A stretch of DNA of 15,907 bases from Eubacteriales Family XIII. Incertae Sedis bacterium (GCA_031278255.1 JAITKU010000215.1:1-15907); one strand, 5' to 3'. Shown: positions 7,171 through 14,512, counted from the stretch's first letter. The notes: generated from the sequence alone by a model not told the origin. Program-made: numbers and translations.

Positions 7171-9333
7171 TCAGTTCTTTGGAAGCAGAGGCTCGATGTC
7201 GGCGATCGCGCTGAGAAGCAGCGGAAGCATCTCTTCGATTCGCGACAATTCCTCCTCCAATATCTCACGCAGCCGAAGCTGTTCCTGTGCCAAGAGCGCT
7301 TCGAGTTCGTCCGTTTCCGCGCCCGTATCGGGGTTTTGCTCCGCCGTTTTCTGCCGCAGGCTTCGGATCGCGCGGTCCGTGCGGCAGACGGGTCCCGCTT
7401 CGCGGCCGGCGGCCCAGGTCCCCGCGTGGTCAAGGGCCGCAAAATAGTCGCAGACCTGCTCGTCGTAGTCCGCGTAAGGGCCGAGTCCCGCTTTCCCCAA
7501 GGCGGCGACGGCGCCCGCCCCGTCGCGGTCCCGCAGGGCCGACAGGGCGGCGGTCAAGGCTTCCGCGTTCGCGAACGCGTCCGTATGCGGCAGGACGGGC
7601 GCTCCGCTTCGATCAAAGCGCAGGAAAGCGTCGCGCAGCATTCGGTTCAAAACATAAAGACCTCGGTTCGGTTCGACCGCCGCGACTTCCATGGAGGCGC
7701 GCGTCTCCCTGTCGGAGCCGAGGTATTTCAGATTGACCGCTTCGATGTGCGCCGCGAGCGTTGCGGCGGCTTTTGCGGCCGTTTCGAGGATCTCCGTGAG
7801 GCGCGCGTTCGCTATGGGCCGGCCTTTGAGCGAGGTTGCGATCGCGCGGAGTTCCCTTTCGAGGTTGAGCGGGCGCAGCGGCGTTTCGTCCAGATCGAGG
7901 ATCAGCTTGCCGAACAGGAGTTGGCTGAAGCGGTAGATTTCGGCGTCAAAGCCCGGAGTCTCGATCGTGTCCAGGCTGCTGTGGCGATCGGACGCGTAAA
8001 ATTTGTCCCCGTCCCCCGGTCTCACCGCCACGGCGGGTATGCCGAACAGATTCCAGATGATCTCCTCCGTCCGGATGTCGGACGGATTTTCCGACGAATA
8101 CCGCGTGAAGCCGTACATGCCGGTCTCGACGAGTTGACTCATGCTGCGTTCCGCGAAGTCGTATATCTCGTCCGTCGCCGCCATGCCGAGCGAAAGTTTG
8201 TTTTTGAGCGGGTACAGGGCGTCCGTGTTCATCACGGCAAAGGCCTGCTCCGCCCATTCGGGGTGCAACTGCGAAAGCTGCCGCCAAGCGCCGGCCCCCC
8301 ACGCAAAGGGCGTGTTCGCCGCGCCCCATTCCCCCGCGCCGCAGGCGACAAAGCGTATGGTCTTGTTCGGCAGAAAGCCGCTGTCGCACAGGGCTTTCGC
8401 GATGCCGAGCATGGCGGACACCCCCGCCGCCCCCTCGAAAACGGCGCGATAGAAACCGTCGTAGCTCGCGAGCATATAGATGACTTCCGCGCTCTTCCCG
8501 GGGATTTCTCCCCATATATTCTCCGTCTGCGTTCCGCTCGTCACGACCGAATCGGCGTTCAGCGTCACGGAAAGTTCGCCGTTTTCGGCGCGTTTCAGCG
8601 CCGTCTTGAGCAGGTCGCAGTCCGCCGCGCTTATCGCGAAAACGGGCGTGTCGGGGGCGGCGCCGAGGCTGTATGACAGGAGTCCGTCACCCTCCGGCGC
8701 ATCGGTTTTTGCGCAGAGGATCACGGCCGCGGCGCCCGACAGCTTGGCCTGTACCGCCTGAAATCCCGCGTTTTCGGCCGCGTCCTCGCCGTCCGCGTTC
8801 AGGAGGACGAGTTTGTCCCGCACATCGAGGCCCGCGTAGTCCGAGGCCCGGCCCCCGCCCGCGTCCACGAGCGTCAGCGCCTGCCCGGAGACCACCATAT
8901 CGACGGGATAGCCGCCGAGCGTAATCCGTTCCCGCTTCCCATTTTTGTTTTCAAAGAATAGGCTTGCCCCCTTAAACACCCAGCCGTCCACCGTCGCCTG
9001 TTCGCGCGTCACGTTTTGCAGACCGGCCCGCCGCATTGCGGCCTCCACAAGGGCGGCGGCTTCCGCTTCGGCGGGGGAACCCGCCGTTCGGAAACCCGTG
9101 GCGGGATCGTCGCCCAAAAAGGAGAGCCGTTCCATGAGATCCGTGGAGAACGCGATGTCGAGGGCTGTTTCAAAGTCCTGATACCCCTGCGAAAAGGCCG
9201 ATACGACGATACTTTCCCCAAGGTCCGAAGAGGCCGCTTCCGACTGCGGCTTGCAGGCGGACAGCGACAAAGCGGCCGCAAGCGCGGCGGCCAAGGCGAC
9301 GGCCGATATTTTTTTGGCGAGGGATCGCTTCAT
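7171..9333 (-). CDS. M28-peptidase-like lipoprotein with altered active site
   Basis: The protein has 720 residues. It opens with a lipoprotein signal: basic MKRSLAKK, a hydrophobic Ala/Leu core, then the lipobox LSAC with Cys27, so it should be anchored outside the membrane. About 130-260 looks like a protease-associated (PA) insert, and about 280-480 follows the M28 aminopeptidase fold. The conserved positions are odd. The first metal-ligand His is Ser290 (LASYDG). The bridging Asp is probably Glu300 (VFEGAAG). The Glu-Glu pair is Gly334-Glu335 (GAGEWG), so the general base is missing. Asp371 (MNTDA) and the last His451 (RHSSLD) remain. Residues 500-720 are largely helical and not recognised. 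Start ATG 9333 overlaps the ligase TGA as ATGA. Family membership is good; catalytic activity is doubtful. It could be a binding or scaffolding protein. Confidence 0.82.
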   Translation of the reverse strand: MKRSLAKKISAVALAAALAAALSLSACKPQSEAASSDLGESIVVSAFSQGYQDFETALDIAFSTDLMERLSFLGDDPATGFRTAGSPAEAEAAALVEAAMRRAGLQNVTREQATVDGWVFKGASLFFENKNGKRERITLGGYPVDMVVSGQALTLVDAGGGRASDYAGLDVRDKLVLLNADGEDAAENAGFQAVQAKLSGAAAVILCAKTDAPEGDGLLSYSLGAAPDTPVFAISAADCDLLKTALKRAENGELSVTLNADSVVTSGTQTENIWGEIPGKSAEVIYMLASYDGFYRAVFEGAAGVSAMLGIAKALCDSGFLPNKTIRFVACGAGEWGAANTPFAWGAGAWRQLSQLHPEWAEQAFAVMNTDALYPLKNKLSLGMAATDEIYDFAERSMSQLVETGMYGFTRYSSENPSDIRTEEIIWNLFGIPAVAVRPGDGDKFYASDRHSSLDTIETPGFDAEIYRFSQLLFGKLILDLDETPLRPLNLERELRAIATSLKGRPIANARLTEILETAAKAAATLAAHIEAVNLKYLGSDRETRASMEVAAVEPNRGLYVLNRMLRDAFLRFDRSGAPVLPHTDAFANAEALTAALSALRDRDGAGAVAALGKAGLGPYADYDEQVCDYFAALDHAGTWAAGREAGPVCRTDRAIRSLRQKTAEQNPDTGAETDELEALLAQEQLRLREILEEELSRIEEMLPLLLSAIADIEPLLPKN

Positions 9334-10397
9334 GGCTTCGTTTCCGTTTCGGCGCGCGGAGCGGCGGGGCGATTTTTGATCGCGGCGCGCTTTCCGATCC
9401 TGTCGAGACGCTTCAGCGCGCTGCCGCAACCGCAGGGATCGGGCCGCCAGCGGCCGCGGTCTCCGATACGATACCGTATAAAGGGCATGGCGCGCCGCGT
9501 AAGGGTGGTGAACACGACCTCCCCCCACGCGCCGCAAGGCAATGCGCGCCCGCTTTCAGGCTCTATGATCTCAAACAGGAGATCGGCTTCCCGCGGGTGA
9601 TAGCCCTCGCGCACATGGCAGGCCATCGCGCCGCCGAGGCCGCTTTCCGTGGTCCCGTAATGCTCAAAAACCTTGCATTCCCAGCACGTCTCTATCGTTT
9701 TCCTGTTCTCGTCCGAGACGTATTCCGTCGAAAGCAACACGCTTTTGATGTGCGCGGCGCAGTCCGGGGCGCTTCGCGCCAGCCGCGCCGTCTCCACCGG
9801 TCCGCCGACCACGGCGCTCACCCCGCGCGCGCGGATGAGGGAAAGCACGGCCGCGTCCGCGGAGGCGTCCTCCCGCGATACGGGTCCGTAGGGGACGGAA
9901 GCCGTGCCGCCGCGCGCGAGTCCGCGCCGCAGGAGATCGCCGACGGAACCCGGGCGTTCGCAGGGCAGCAGGATGAGCAGCAGGTCCGATTCGTCCACCA
10001 TGATCCGCATACCGTGGTGAAAAAAATCTATGGTCAGTTCCTGATCCTCTTCCGTGAAATAAATCCGCTTGGGATTCCCGGCGCTGCCGCTCGTGTGCAG
10101 TGTGACGATGCGGCTGATGTCCCTCTGCGGCACGCAGAGCATTGATAGGCCGCTGTTTCGCAGGTCCGCTTCCGTCGTGAACGGTATCCTTTGCAGGTCC
10201 TCGAAGCAGTTGATATCCCTTTCGATGTCGAGTCCCAAAAGCCGCTTCGCGTAGAAAGGGCTGTTTTCTTTCGCCGTTTGCAGCGTGCGGCGCAGCATTG
10301 CGAGTTGGTAGCGTTCGATGTCCTCCCTGCGCAGGAACGCGCCGGCGGGCAGCCCGATCTTTCGCGCGGTCCACGCATCCAAAACCGTGCCCGGCAT
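9330..10397 (-). CDS. PaaK-like AMP-dependent CoA ligase, lid domain absent
   Basis: The protein is 355 residues long from ATG 10397. The adenylate-forming core is clear: the phosphate-binding loop TSGSAGNPK at 102-110, EHYGTTESG with YGTTE at 247-251, and the ribose-binding RYRIGD with Asp313. Together with the PYxGPVS-like and VGGP segments, these place it with phenylacetate-CoA ligase relatives, close as far as I recall to the DVU_1553-type family. Such enzymes activate a carboxylic acid as acyl-AMP and then acyl-CoA; the substrate here is unknown. PaaK-type proteins continue for about 90-100 residues into a C-terminal lid carrying a catalytic Lys. This one stops about 20 residues after LKRLDRIGKR. 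An in-frame GTG at 10412 is an alternative start overlapping the previous gene; ATG is preferred as it lies 2 bases after that stop with GGGAACG upstream. Confidence 0.85.
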   Translation of the reverse strand: MPGTVLDAWTARKIGLPAGAFLRREDIERYQLAMLRRTLQTAKENSPFYAKRLLGLDIERDINCFEDLQRIPFTTEADLRNSGLSMLCVPQRDISRIVTLHTSGSAGNPKRIYFTEEDQELTIDFFHHGMRIMVDESDLLLILLPCERPGSVGDLLRRGLARGGTASVPYGPVSREDASADAAVLSLIRARGVSAVVGGPVETARLARSAPDCAAHIKSVLLSTEYVSDENRKTIETCWECKVFEHYGTTESGLGGAMACHVREGYHPREADLLFEIIEPESGRALPCGAWGEVVFTTLTRRAMPFIRYRIGDRGRWRPDPCGCGSALKRLDRIGKRAAIKNRPAAPRAETETKP

Positions 10398-10399
10398 GG

Positions 10400-10774
10400 C
10401 TATCGTTCCCACGCGAGCAGTTCACAGAGTTTCTCGTAGGTTTCCGCAATCATGCCGGGGCAGACGGCGATCTTATTCATCTCATTGCCCTGCAGGATAT
10501 CATCGCAGTCGTAGCCGCCGAAGCGGTCATAGAACCAGTCCATGAGGGCCTCGCGCAATTCCGCCTTTGCCGCGGGCGCGTCCGCCACGAACAGCAGACT
10601 CACGGCCGCGGCCAGCGTGCCGCAGAGCTTTCCCTCGTTCAGGCCGTTGCAAAAGGCTTCCATGGCCGCGAGCAGATCGTCGTTCTCCCTTTCGAGCCGA
10701 TCGAGGCCGAGCGACATGATGATTTGACTGCAACAGTAGCCTTTGAGTTTCAGTTCAAAGAGTTTTTCTTCCAA
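10400..10774 (-). CDS. C_GCAxxG_C_C family (putative redox-active) protein
   Basis: This small cytoplasmic protein has 124 residues and conserved cysteines spaced as in the C_GCAxxG_C_C family. They are Cys14-Cys15 in GYCCSQI, Cys51 in KLCGTLAAA, Cys89 in YDCDDIL, Cys104 in AVCPGMI and Cys115. The GCAxxG element is altered: CGTLAAAV keeps Cys-Gly but lacks the later Gly. Family members are presumed to bind metal or do redox chemistry; no activity is established. It resembles the DVU_1555-type branch that travels with a methyltransferase and a CoA ligase, as it does here. The start is TTG at 10774, with GGGAG about 9 bases upstream. It lies 13 bases after the methyltransferase stop and 2 bases before the ligase ATG, consistent with co-translation. 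Confidence 0.85.
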   Translation of the reverse strand: MEEKLFELKLKGYCCSQIIMSLGLDRLERENDDLLAAMEAFCNGLNEGKLCGTLAAAVSLLFVADAPAAKAELREALMDWFYDRFGGYDCDDILQGNEMNKIAVCPGMIAETYEKLCELLAWER

Positions 10775-10787
10775 TTCCGTTTGCTCC

Positions 10788-11531
10788 CTATTCGGGTTTT
10801 TTCAGTACCGTCAGGAAATACCCCAAGTCTTTCGCCCGTACGTCCGCGCGGCAGAAGCGGCCCATCTCCGCGCCGGGCGGGAGGACCGTCTGCCAAAAGG
10901 CCTCCCATGAGCCGTAGGCGAATATCTTCTCGGCCGCGAAAGCGCGCAATAGGTCCGTCTTGTCGCTCCAAAACAGGGTTTCAAATCCGATCTCCTCAAA
11001 GGCTTCGCGCAGGCTTTCCATGACAAAGGCGCCCGCGAGACAATACTCCGAGGGCGCGTCTCCGGCCCTTTCGCAGTCGCCCTCCGCGTGCGGCCGGCGC
11101 CGCGCTTCCTTTGCCGTTTCGCGCGCCCGCGCGACCGCGGCGGGATCGGGGTTTATCCGGCAGAGGTCCGCGAGGATCAGCTTGCCGCCCCGCTTCAGCA
11201 CGCACCAAGCCTCGTGAAGCGCCTCAAGCTGCAGGGGCGACAGCGACAGCACGCACTCCATGATCACCCCGTCAAATTCAAATGAAGAAAAATCCAACAT
11301 TTCCATTTCGCCGCGCCGCAGATCGAGTCCGGGATGCCGTTCCCTGCCCCGGCGCAGAAGCGCCTCGGAGCTGTCGATACCCGTGGCTTTCACGCCGTAG
11401 GTCTTTTCGAGCAGGGCCGACGTATCCCCCTCGCCGCAACCCATTTCGAGGATGCGCGCCCCTGCGGGAAAGGCGCAGCGTTCCATGGCCTCCCCGATCA
11501 ACGCAAAACCGCCCGGAGAAATGCAACCCAT
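10788..11531 (-). CDS. Class I SAM-dependent methyltransferase (DVU_1556-like)
   Basis: The protein has 247 residues. The Rossmann-fold SAM site is explicit: motif I ILEMGCGEGDTS at 27-38 and the ribose-binding acid Asp53 in GIDSS. A motif IV-like MECVLSLSP lies near 94-102, followed by LKRGGKLILADL. The leader MGCISPGGFALIGEAM, with its PGG block, is the kind of start seen in methyltransferases neighbouring TrsS-like radical SAM genes (recalled, not searched). The methyl acceptor cannot be predicted. ATG 11531 is preceded by GTGAGG at suitable spacing. It sits 23 bases after the radical SAM stop. No membrane segment or signal is present. Confidence 0.9.
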   Translation of the reverse strand: MGCISPGGFALIGEAMERCAFPAGARILEMGCGEGDTSALLEKTYGVKATGIDSSEALLRRGRERHPGLDLRRGEMEMLDFSSFEFDGVIMECVLSLSPLQLEALHEAWCVLKRGGKLILADLCRINPDPAAVARARETAKEARRRPHAEGDCERAGDAPSEYCLAGAFVMESLREAFEEIGFETLFWSDKTDLLRAFAAEKIFAYGSWEAFWQTVLPPGAEMGRFCRADVRAKDLGYFLTVLKKPE

Positions 11532-11554
11532 CCGTGAAACCTCACTTTCCTTGT

Positions 11555-12988
11555 CTATAAGGGTCTGTAAATACTGTTATACGCGCAAAAGGGAATCAGC
11601 CGTTCGTCGCGGGAAAAGACCTGCACGCGGCAGCGCTTCAGCCGCTCGGCGTCCAGCGTATGGAGGTCCTGAAAGGCCATGCCCGTCAGCGTAAAGCGAT
11701 TTCGCCGCACGTAGGAGATAAAGGCGTCGAAGTCCATGGCGCCGTCCGAAGCCCCGCCGTCCGTATCAAAGCATCCGCCGCCCGCCGTGCCGCCGGACTC
11801 GTCCATTTCCCATTTGTTCAGCACAAAATCGCGGTCCTTTCGGATGATTTCGAGCGGATCGGGTTCGCCGCAGCAACAGCTTGCGCCCTGCTCCCGTTGT
11901 TCCGCGCGCATTAGGCTTTTCACGCTTCCGTCCGTCTCGCGCAAAAAGCTGCCGCTGAAGCAGCACAGGGGATGTCCCGCCGTTATCGGGATCATATCCG
12001 CGCGGGAAAAGAGTCCGTCCGTCTGCGCAACGATCTCGCGCATCACATCGAACATGGTCACGCGATTTTCATAATCGCGCGCCGTCGCGCCGCCGCGCAA
12101 GGCCCCCGCGGACACGGCGGACGCCGCCTGCGGATGCCGGCCGAAAAAGGAGGCCGGCTGGAAATGGATACCCTTAACAACATCCAAGTTGTCGAACATA
12201 TAGCGTATCATATCGCCTATGCCGTCGAGGTTGACATCTTTCAGCAGGGTCGGAACGAGGGTGACGGGCAAGCCCGCCCGCCGGCAGCGTTCGACGGCCC
12301 TGCGCTTCACCGCCAGCATGGGCGCGCCGCGCAGGGTTTCGTAGATATCATCCCGCAATCCGTCGAACTGCAGGAATACGACGGAGGCGCCCGCCTCCTT
12401 TATTTTCTCCGCGTAATCGTCCTCAAGCGCGAGCCGGCGTCCGTTGGTATTTAATTGTATGTACTCGAAGCCCTTGCGCTTGCCCATGGCGATGATCTTC
12501 GGCAGATCGTCGCGCACCGTCGGTTCGCCGCCCGAAAGCTGAATGTTGAATTTGCGTTCCTCGCCGAGTTCCGTCAGCCTGTCGTACAGGCGCGCTATGC
12601 GCGCGAGGTCCGGCTCCCCGTCCGTCCCGCCGTCCGCCGCCCGCGCGAAGCACCAAGGGCAGCTTTGGTTGCAACGGTCCGTGACATCGAGGAGTACGCA
12701 GCAGGCCGTCTGCAGGTGGCGGTCGCAGACGCCGCAATGCAGAGGGCATTCCCCCTCCGCGCCCGCCGTAAGCGCTTGCCGCGGCGCGATGTTGACGACG
12801 GGCGCTTTCATCCATTCCGAGAATTCTTCGGCATCGTCCGCCGCGACGGAAGAGACCGTCCCGTGTTCGGGGCAATGCTTTCGGAAATAGACGCCGCCCG
12901 CCTCCTCGACATACAGAGCCTCCGTCGGCCGCTTGCAGACGGGGCACAGACTCTGCGTCTTTGATAATATTTTCACATTCCGATCCAC
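11555..12988 (-). CDS. Cysteine-rich radical SAM protein (TrsS-like, COG1964/tetraether-synthase-like)
   Basis: This radical SAM protein has 477 residues. The SAM cluster motif is CNQSCPWC (Cys106, 110, 113), followed by GGEP at 153-156. Other Cys sets suggest extra metal or Fe-S sites: CPVC with CPEHG (Cys15, 18, 39) at the N terminus, CPLHCGVC (Cys81, 85, 88), the pair Cys96-Cys97, LCCFSG (Cys342-343), CCCGEP (Cys371-373) and Cys406, Cys453, Cys468. The CPVC/CPEHG start and the end pattern AFQDLHTLDAERLKRC plus LIPFCAYN are hallmarks of COG1964-type proteins, which include archaeal tetraether synthase. The link to a methyltransferase, a C_GCAxxG_C_C gene and a CoA ligase recalls TrsS. There is no in-frame TGA, so this is a Cys form rather than a selenoprotein. 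The start is GTG 12988, 4 bases after the previous stop. The reaction is unknown. Confidence 0.88.
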   Translation of the reverse strand: MDRNVKILSKTQSLCPVCKRPTEALYVEEAGGVYFRKHCPEHGTVSSVAADDAEEFSEWMKAPVVNIAPRQALTAGAEGECPLHCGVCDRHLQTACCVLLDVTDRCNQSCPWCFARAADGGTDGEPDLARIARLYDRLTELGEERKFNIQLSGGEPTVRDDLPKIIAMGKRKGFEYIQLNTNGRRLALEDDYAEKIKEAGASVVFLQFDGLRDDIYETLRGAPMLAVKRRAVERCRRAGLPVTLVPTLLKDVNLDGIGDMIRYMFDNLDVVKGIHFQPASFFGRHPQAASAVSAGALRGGATARDYENRVTMFDVMREIVAQTDGLFSRADMIPITAGHPLCCFSGSFLRETDGSVKSLMRAEQREQGASCCCGEPDPLEIIRKDRDFVLNKWEMDESGGTAGGGCFDTDGGASDGAMDFDAFISYVRRNRFTLTGMAFQDLHTLDAERLKRCRVQVFSRDERLIPFCAYNSIYRPL

Positions 12989-12992
12989 GCCG

Positions 12993-13925
12993 TCAACCCC
13001 GCGTTTCCTCTATGTATTTTTCCGCGCAAACGGCGGCCACGGCGCCGTCCGCCACGGCGGTCACGACCTGACGCAGCGGTTTTTTGCGAACATCGCCCGC
13101 GGCGAAAACGCCGGGGAGATTCGTGGCCATGCCCTCGTCGGTCAGGATGTAGCCGTTCTCCGTGTCCAGCTTCCCGGCAAACAGTTCGGAGGCGGGGTGC
13201 AGGCCGATGAACACGAACAATCCAAAGGTCCCGTCCGCTTCGTCGGCCGCGAGGATCGTCCGCGCGCCGGTTTTGACGTTCCGCAGCGTGATGCGCTCCA
13301 GGAGTCCGTCGCCTTGCAGGGCCTCGATCACGCTGTCCAAAATGAACGAAAGCTTAGGCTCGGCAAAGGCCCGCTCCTGTATGCACTTCGCGGCCCTGAG
13401 CGCGTCCCGCCTGTGTATGACCGTCACTTTCCGCGCGAACTTGGCCAGATAGAGGGCCTCCTCCACCGCCGAATCGCCGCCGCCGACCACATAGACCTCC
13501 AGACCCTCGAAGAACGCGGCGTCGCAGGCGGCGCAGTAGGAAACGCCCTTTCCCGTCAGTTCCCGCTCGCCGGGGCAGCCGATCCGCACGGGCGCGGCAC
13601 CCGTCGCCACGATCAGCGCGCGGCAGGAATAGCTGCCCCTCGTGCCCGTAAGCACCTTGGTTTTGCCCTCCGCGGAAACCGCCGTCACCGTATCGATGAT
13701 CCGTTCGACGCCGAAGCTTTCCGCCTGCGCCGACAGGCGTCCGATCAAACTTTCCCCGGATTCCCGCGAGAGCGAACCCGGATAATTTTCTATCTCGGCG
13801 CTCTGCATAATCTGTCCGCCGATCACGCCCTTTTCCAGCAGGAGGACCGACAGGCGCGCCCTGCCGGCGTAGAGGGCCGCACTCAGGCCCGCCGGCCCGC
13901 CGCCCAGAATAATGATGTCATACAT
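12993..13925 (-). CDS. trxB: Thioredoxin reductase-like FAD/NADPH flavoprotein
   Basis: The protein has 310 residues, the usual low-molecular-weight TrxB length. The FAD site is GGGPAGLSAA at 8-17. The redox pair is CAAC (Cys131, Cys134). The NADPH domain has GGGDSA at about 148-153 and the 2'-phosphate-binding HRR at about 171-173. The second FAD motif is AAGDVRKKPLRQ near the C terminus. The active-site context is CAACDA, where classical TrxB has CATCDG. It is the first gene behind the promoter at 13985-14013 and 4 bases ahead of the radical SAM gene, and no thioredoxin gene is in the window. It could be the cell's general TrxB, or a dedicated electron donor for the downstream set (inference). 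ATG 13925 gives the expected MYDIIILGGGPAG start; upstream AAGG is somewhat distant. Confidence 0.93.
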   Translation of the reverse strand: MYDIIILGGGPAGLSAALYAGRARLSVLLLEKGVIGGQIMQSAEIENYPGSLSRESGESLIGRLSAQAESFGVERIIDTVTAVSAEGKTKVLTGTRGSYSCRALIVATGAAPVRIGCPGERELTGKGVSYCAACDAAFFEGLEVYVVGGGDSAVEEALYLAKFARKVTVIHRRDALRAAKCIQERAFAEPKLSFILDSVIEALQGDGLLERITLRNVKTGARTILAADEADGTFGLFVFIGLHPASELFAGKLDTENGYILTDEGMATNLPGVFAAGDVRKKPLRQVVTAVADGAVAAVCAEKYIEETRG

Positions 13926-13984
13926 GTTTTCGATTCACGCCTTTCGATTTAAGCAGACGCCGCCGGCATTGTTGCCGCGCCCAT

Positions 13985-14013
13985 ATTCTACCATAGTTCG
14001 AGGCGTTTTGCAA
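13985..14013 (-). promoter_or_regulatory. Predicted sigma-A-like promoter for the trxB-to-sbcC unit
   Basis: Read on the minus strand, the -35 is TTGCAA (14013-14008), the spacer is exactly 17 bases and the -10 is TAGAAT (13990-13985). The expected transcript start is near 13978, leaving a leader of about 53 bases before the trxB-like ATG. Nothing else this close to consensus lies directly upstream of that gene. Confidence 0.7.
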
Positions 14014-14046
14014 GGGGTTTTGGCGGGCGCTTTTGTTTTGGTAACC

Positions 14047-14065
14047 CTTGGTAATCGATACCAAG
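14047..14065. promoter_or_regulatory. Inverted repeat upstream of the trxB promoter (possible operator)
   Basis: Perfect 7-base arms CTTGGTA and TACCAAG are separated by five bases (ATCGA). The site lies about 34 bases upstream of the -35 of the minus-strand promoter, a position suited to an activator or distal repressor site. No T-run follows on either strand, so it is not an intrinsic terminator. The regulator is unknown. Confidence 0.4.
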
Positions 14066-14211
14066 AAAGGCGGAAAGGCGCGGATCTGAACGAAGCCAAA
14101 ATTGAACAGTCACAAAATGGGTGCAATGCCCCGTTGTAAATCGGAATACAATGGGCCGCAAAAACTCGATTATCAATGCAAATTCATGCAGTAAGGTATA
14201 TTAAAAATCAA

Positions 14212-14232
14212 ACTGTAAAGCCGCTTTACAGT
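14212..14232. promoter_or_regulatory. Near-perfect 21-bp palindrome (possible operator)
   Basis: Perfect 10-base arms ACTGTAAAGC and GCTTTACAGT surround a single C in an AT-rich, gene-free stretch. A one-base centre favours a dimeric protein site over an RNA hairpin. It lies about 200 bases from the minus-strand promoter and 140 bases from the first plus-strand promoter, so the controlled gene is not obvious. I do not recognise it as a Rex, PerR, Fur or LexA box. Confidence 0.45.
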
Positions 14233-14340
14233 ATATTATTACGCGAAATTACGGCCACAGTGGGGATTTAACGTTGAAAAACAGGGAATCCTATTTAAAC
14301 CGGCGCGCCGCGTGCCGCGATGCCCGCGCACGATTATTTA

Positions 14341-14400
14341 AAAATATTTTTAAAATATTTTCGACAAACACTTGATATTTGTCTGTCGGTGTAATATAAT
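14341..14400 (+). promoter_or_regulatory. Strong plus-strand promoter P1 with A/T-rich upstream element
   Basis: TTGATA (14372-14377), a 17-base spacer and a perfect TATAAT (14395-14400) form a near-consensus promoter with a start near 14407. A tract of alternating A and T runs (14341-14361) lies where an UP element would contact RNA polymerase. GACAAA (14363-14368) and TTTGTC (14378-14383) form an inverted repeat around the -35, so a repressor could act there. The first certain downstream gene is the tRNA, about 170 bases on. The transcribed leader has a small CGCGGA/TCCGCG hairpin near 14424-14438. Confidence 0.7.
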
Positions 14401-14512
14401 CTATTTAAAGTCGTAGTTATATGCGCGGATTGTCCGCGAAACGGCCTTGCGGAGGCGGGGATTGTCTGCCGCGGGAACCTTGATAATACAAATTTGCAAA
14501 GCCAAGTCGCAA

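Noticed and set aside
7075..8676. A 533-codon open frame antisense to the lipoprotein and sbcD start
   Set aside because: It spans two real genes on the other strand and has an Arg/Gly/Val-rich composition typical of antisense GC-rich frames.
14421..14483. A 20-codon ATG frame (starting MRGLSAKRPCGG) in the leader downstream of P1
   Set aside because: It has no Shine-Dalgarno sequence and lies in a region with a small hairpin; nothing supports its translation, though a leader peptide cannot be excluded.
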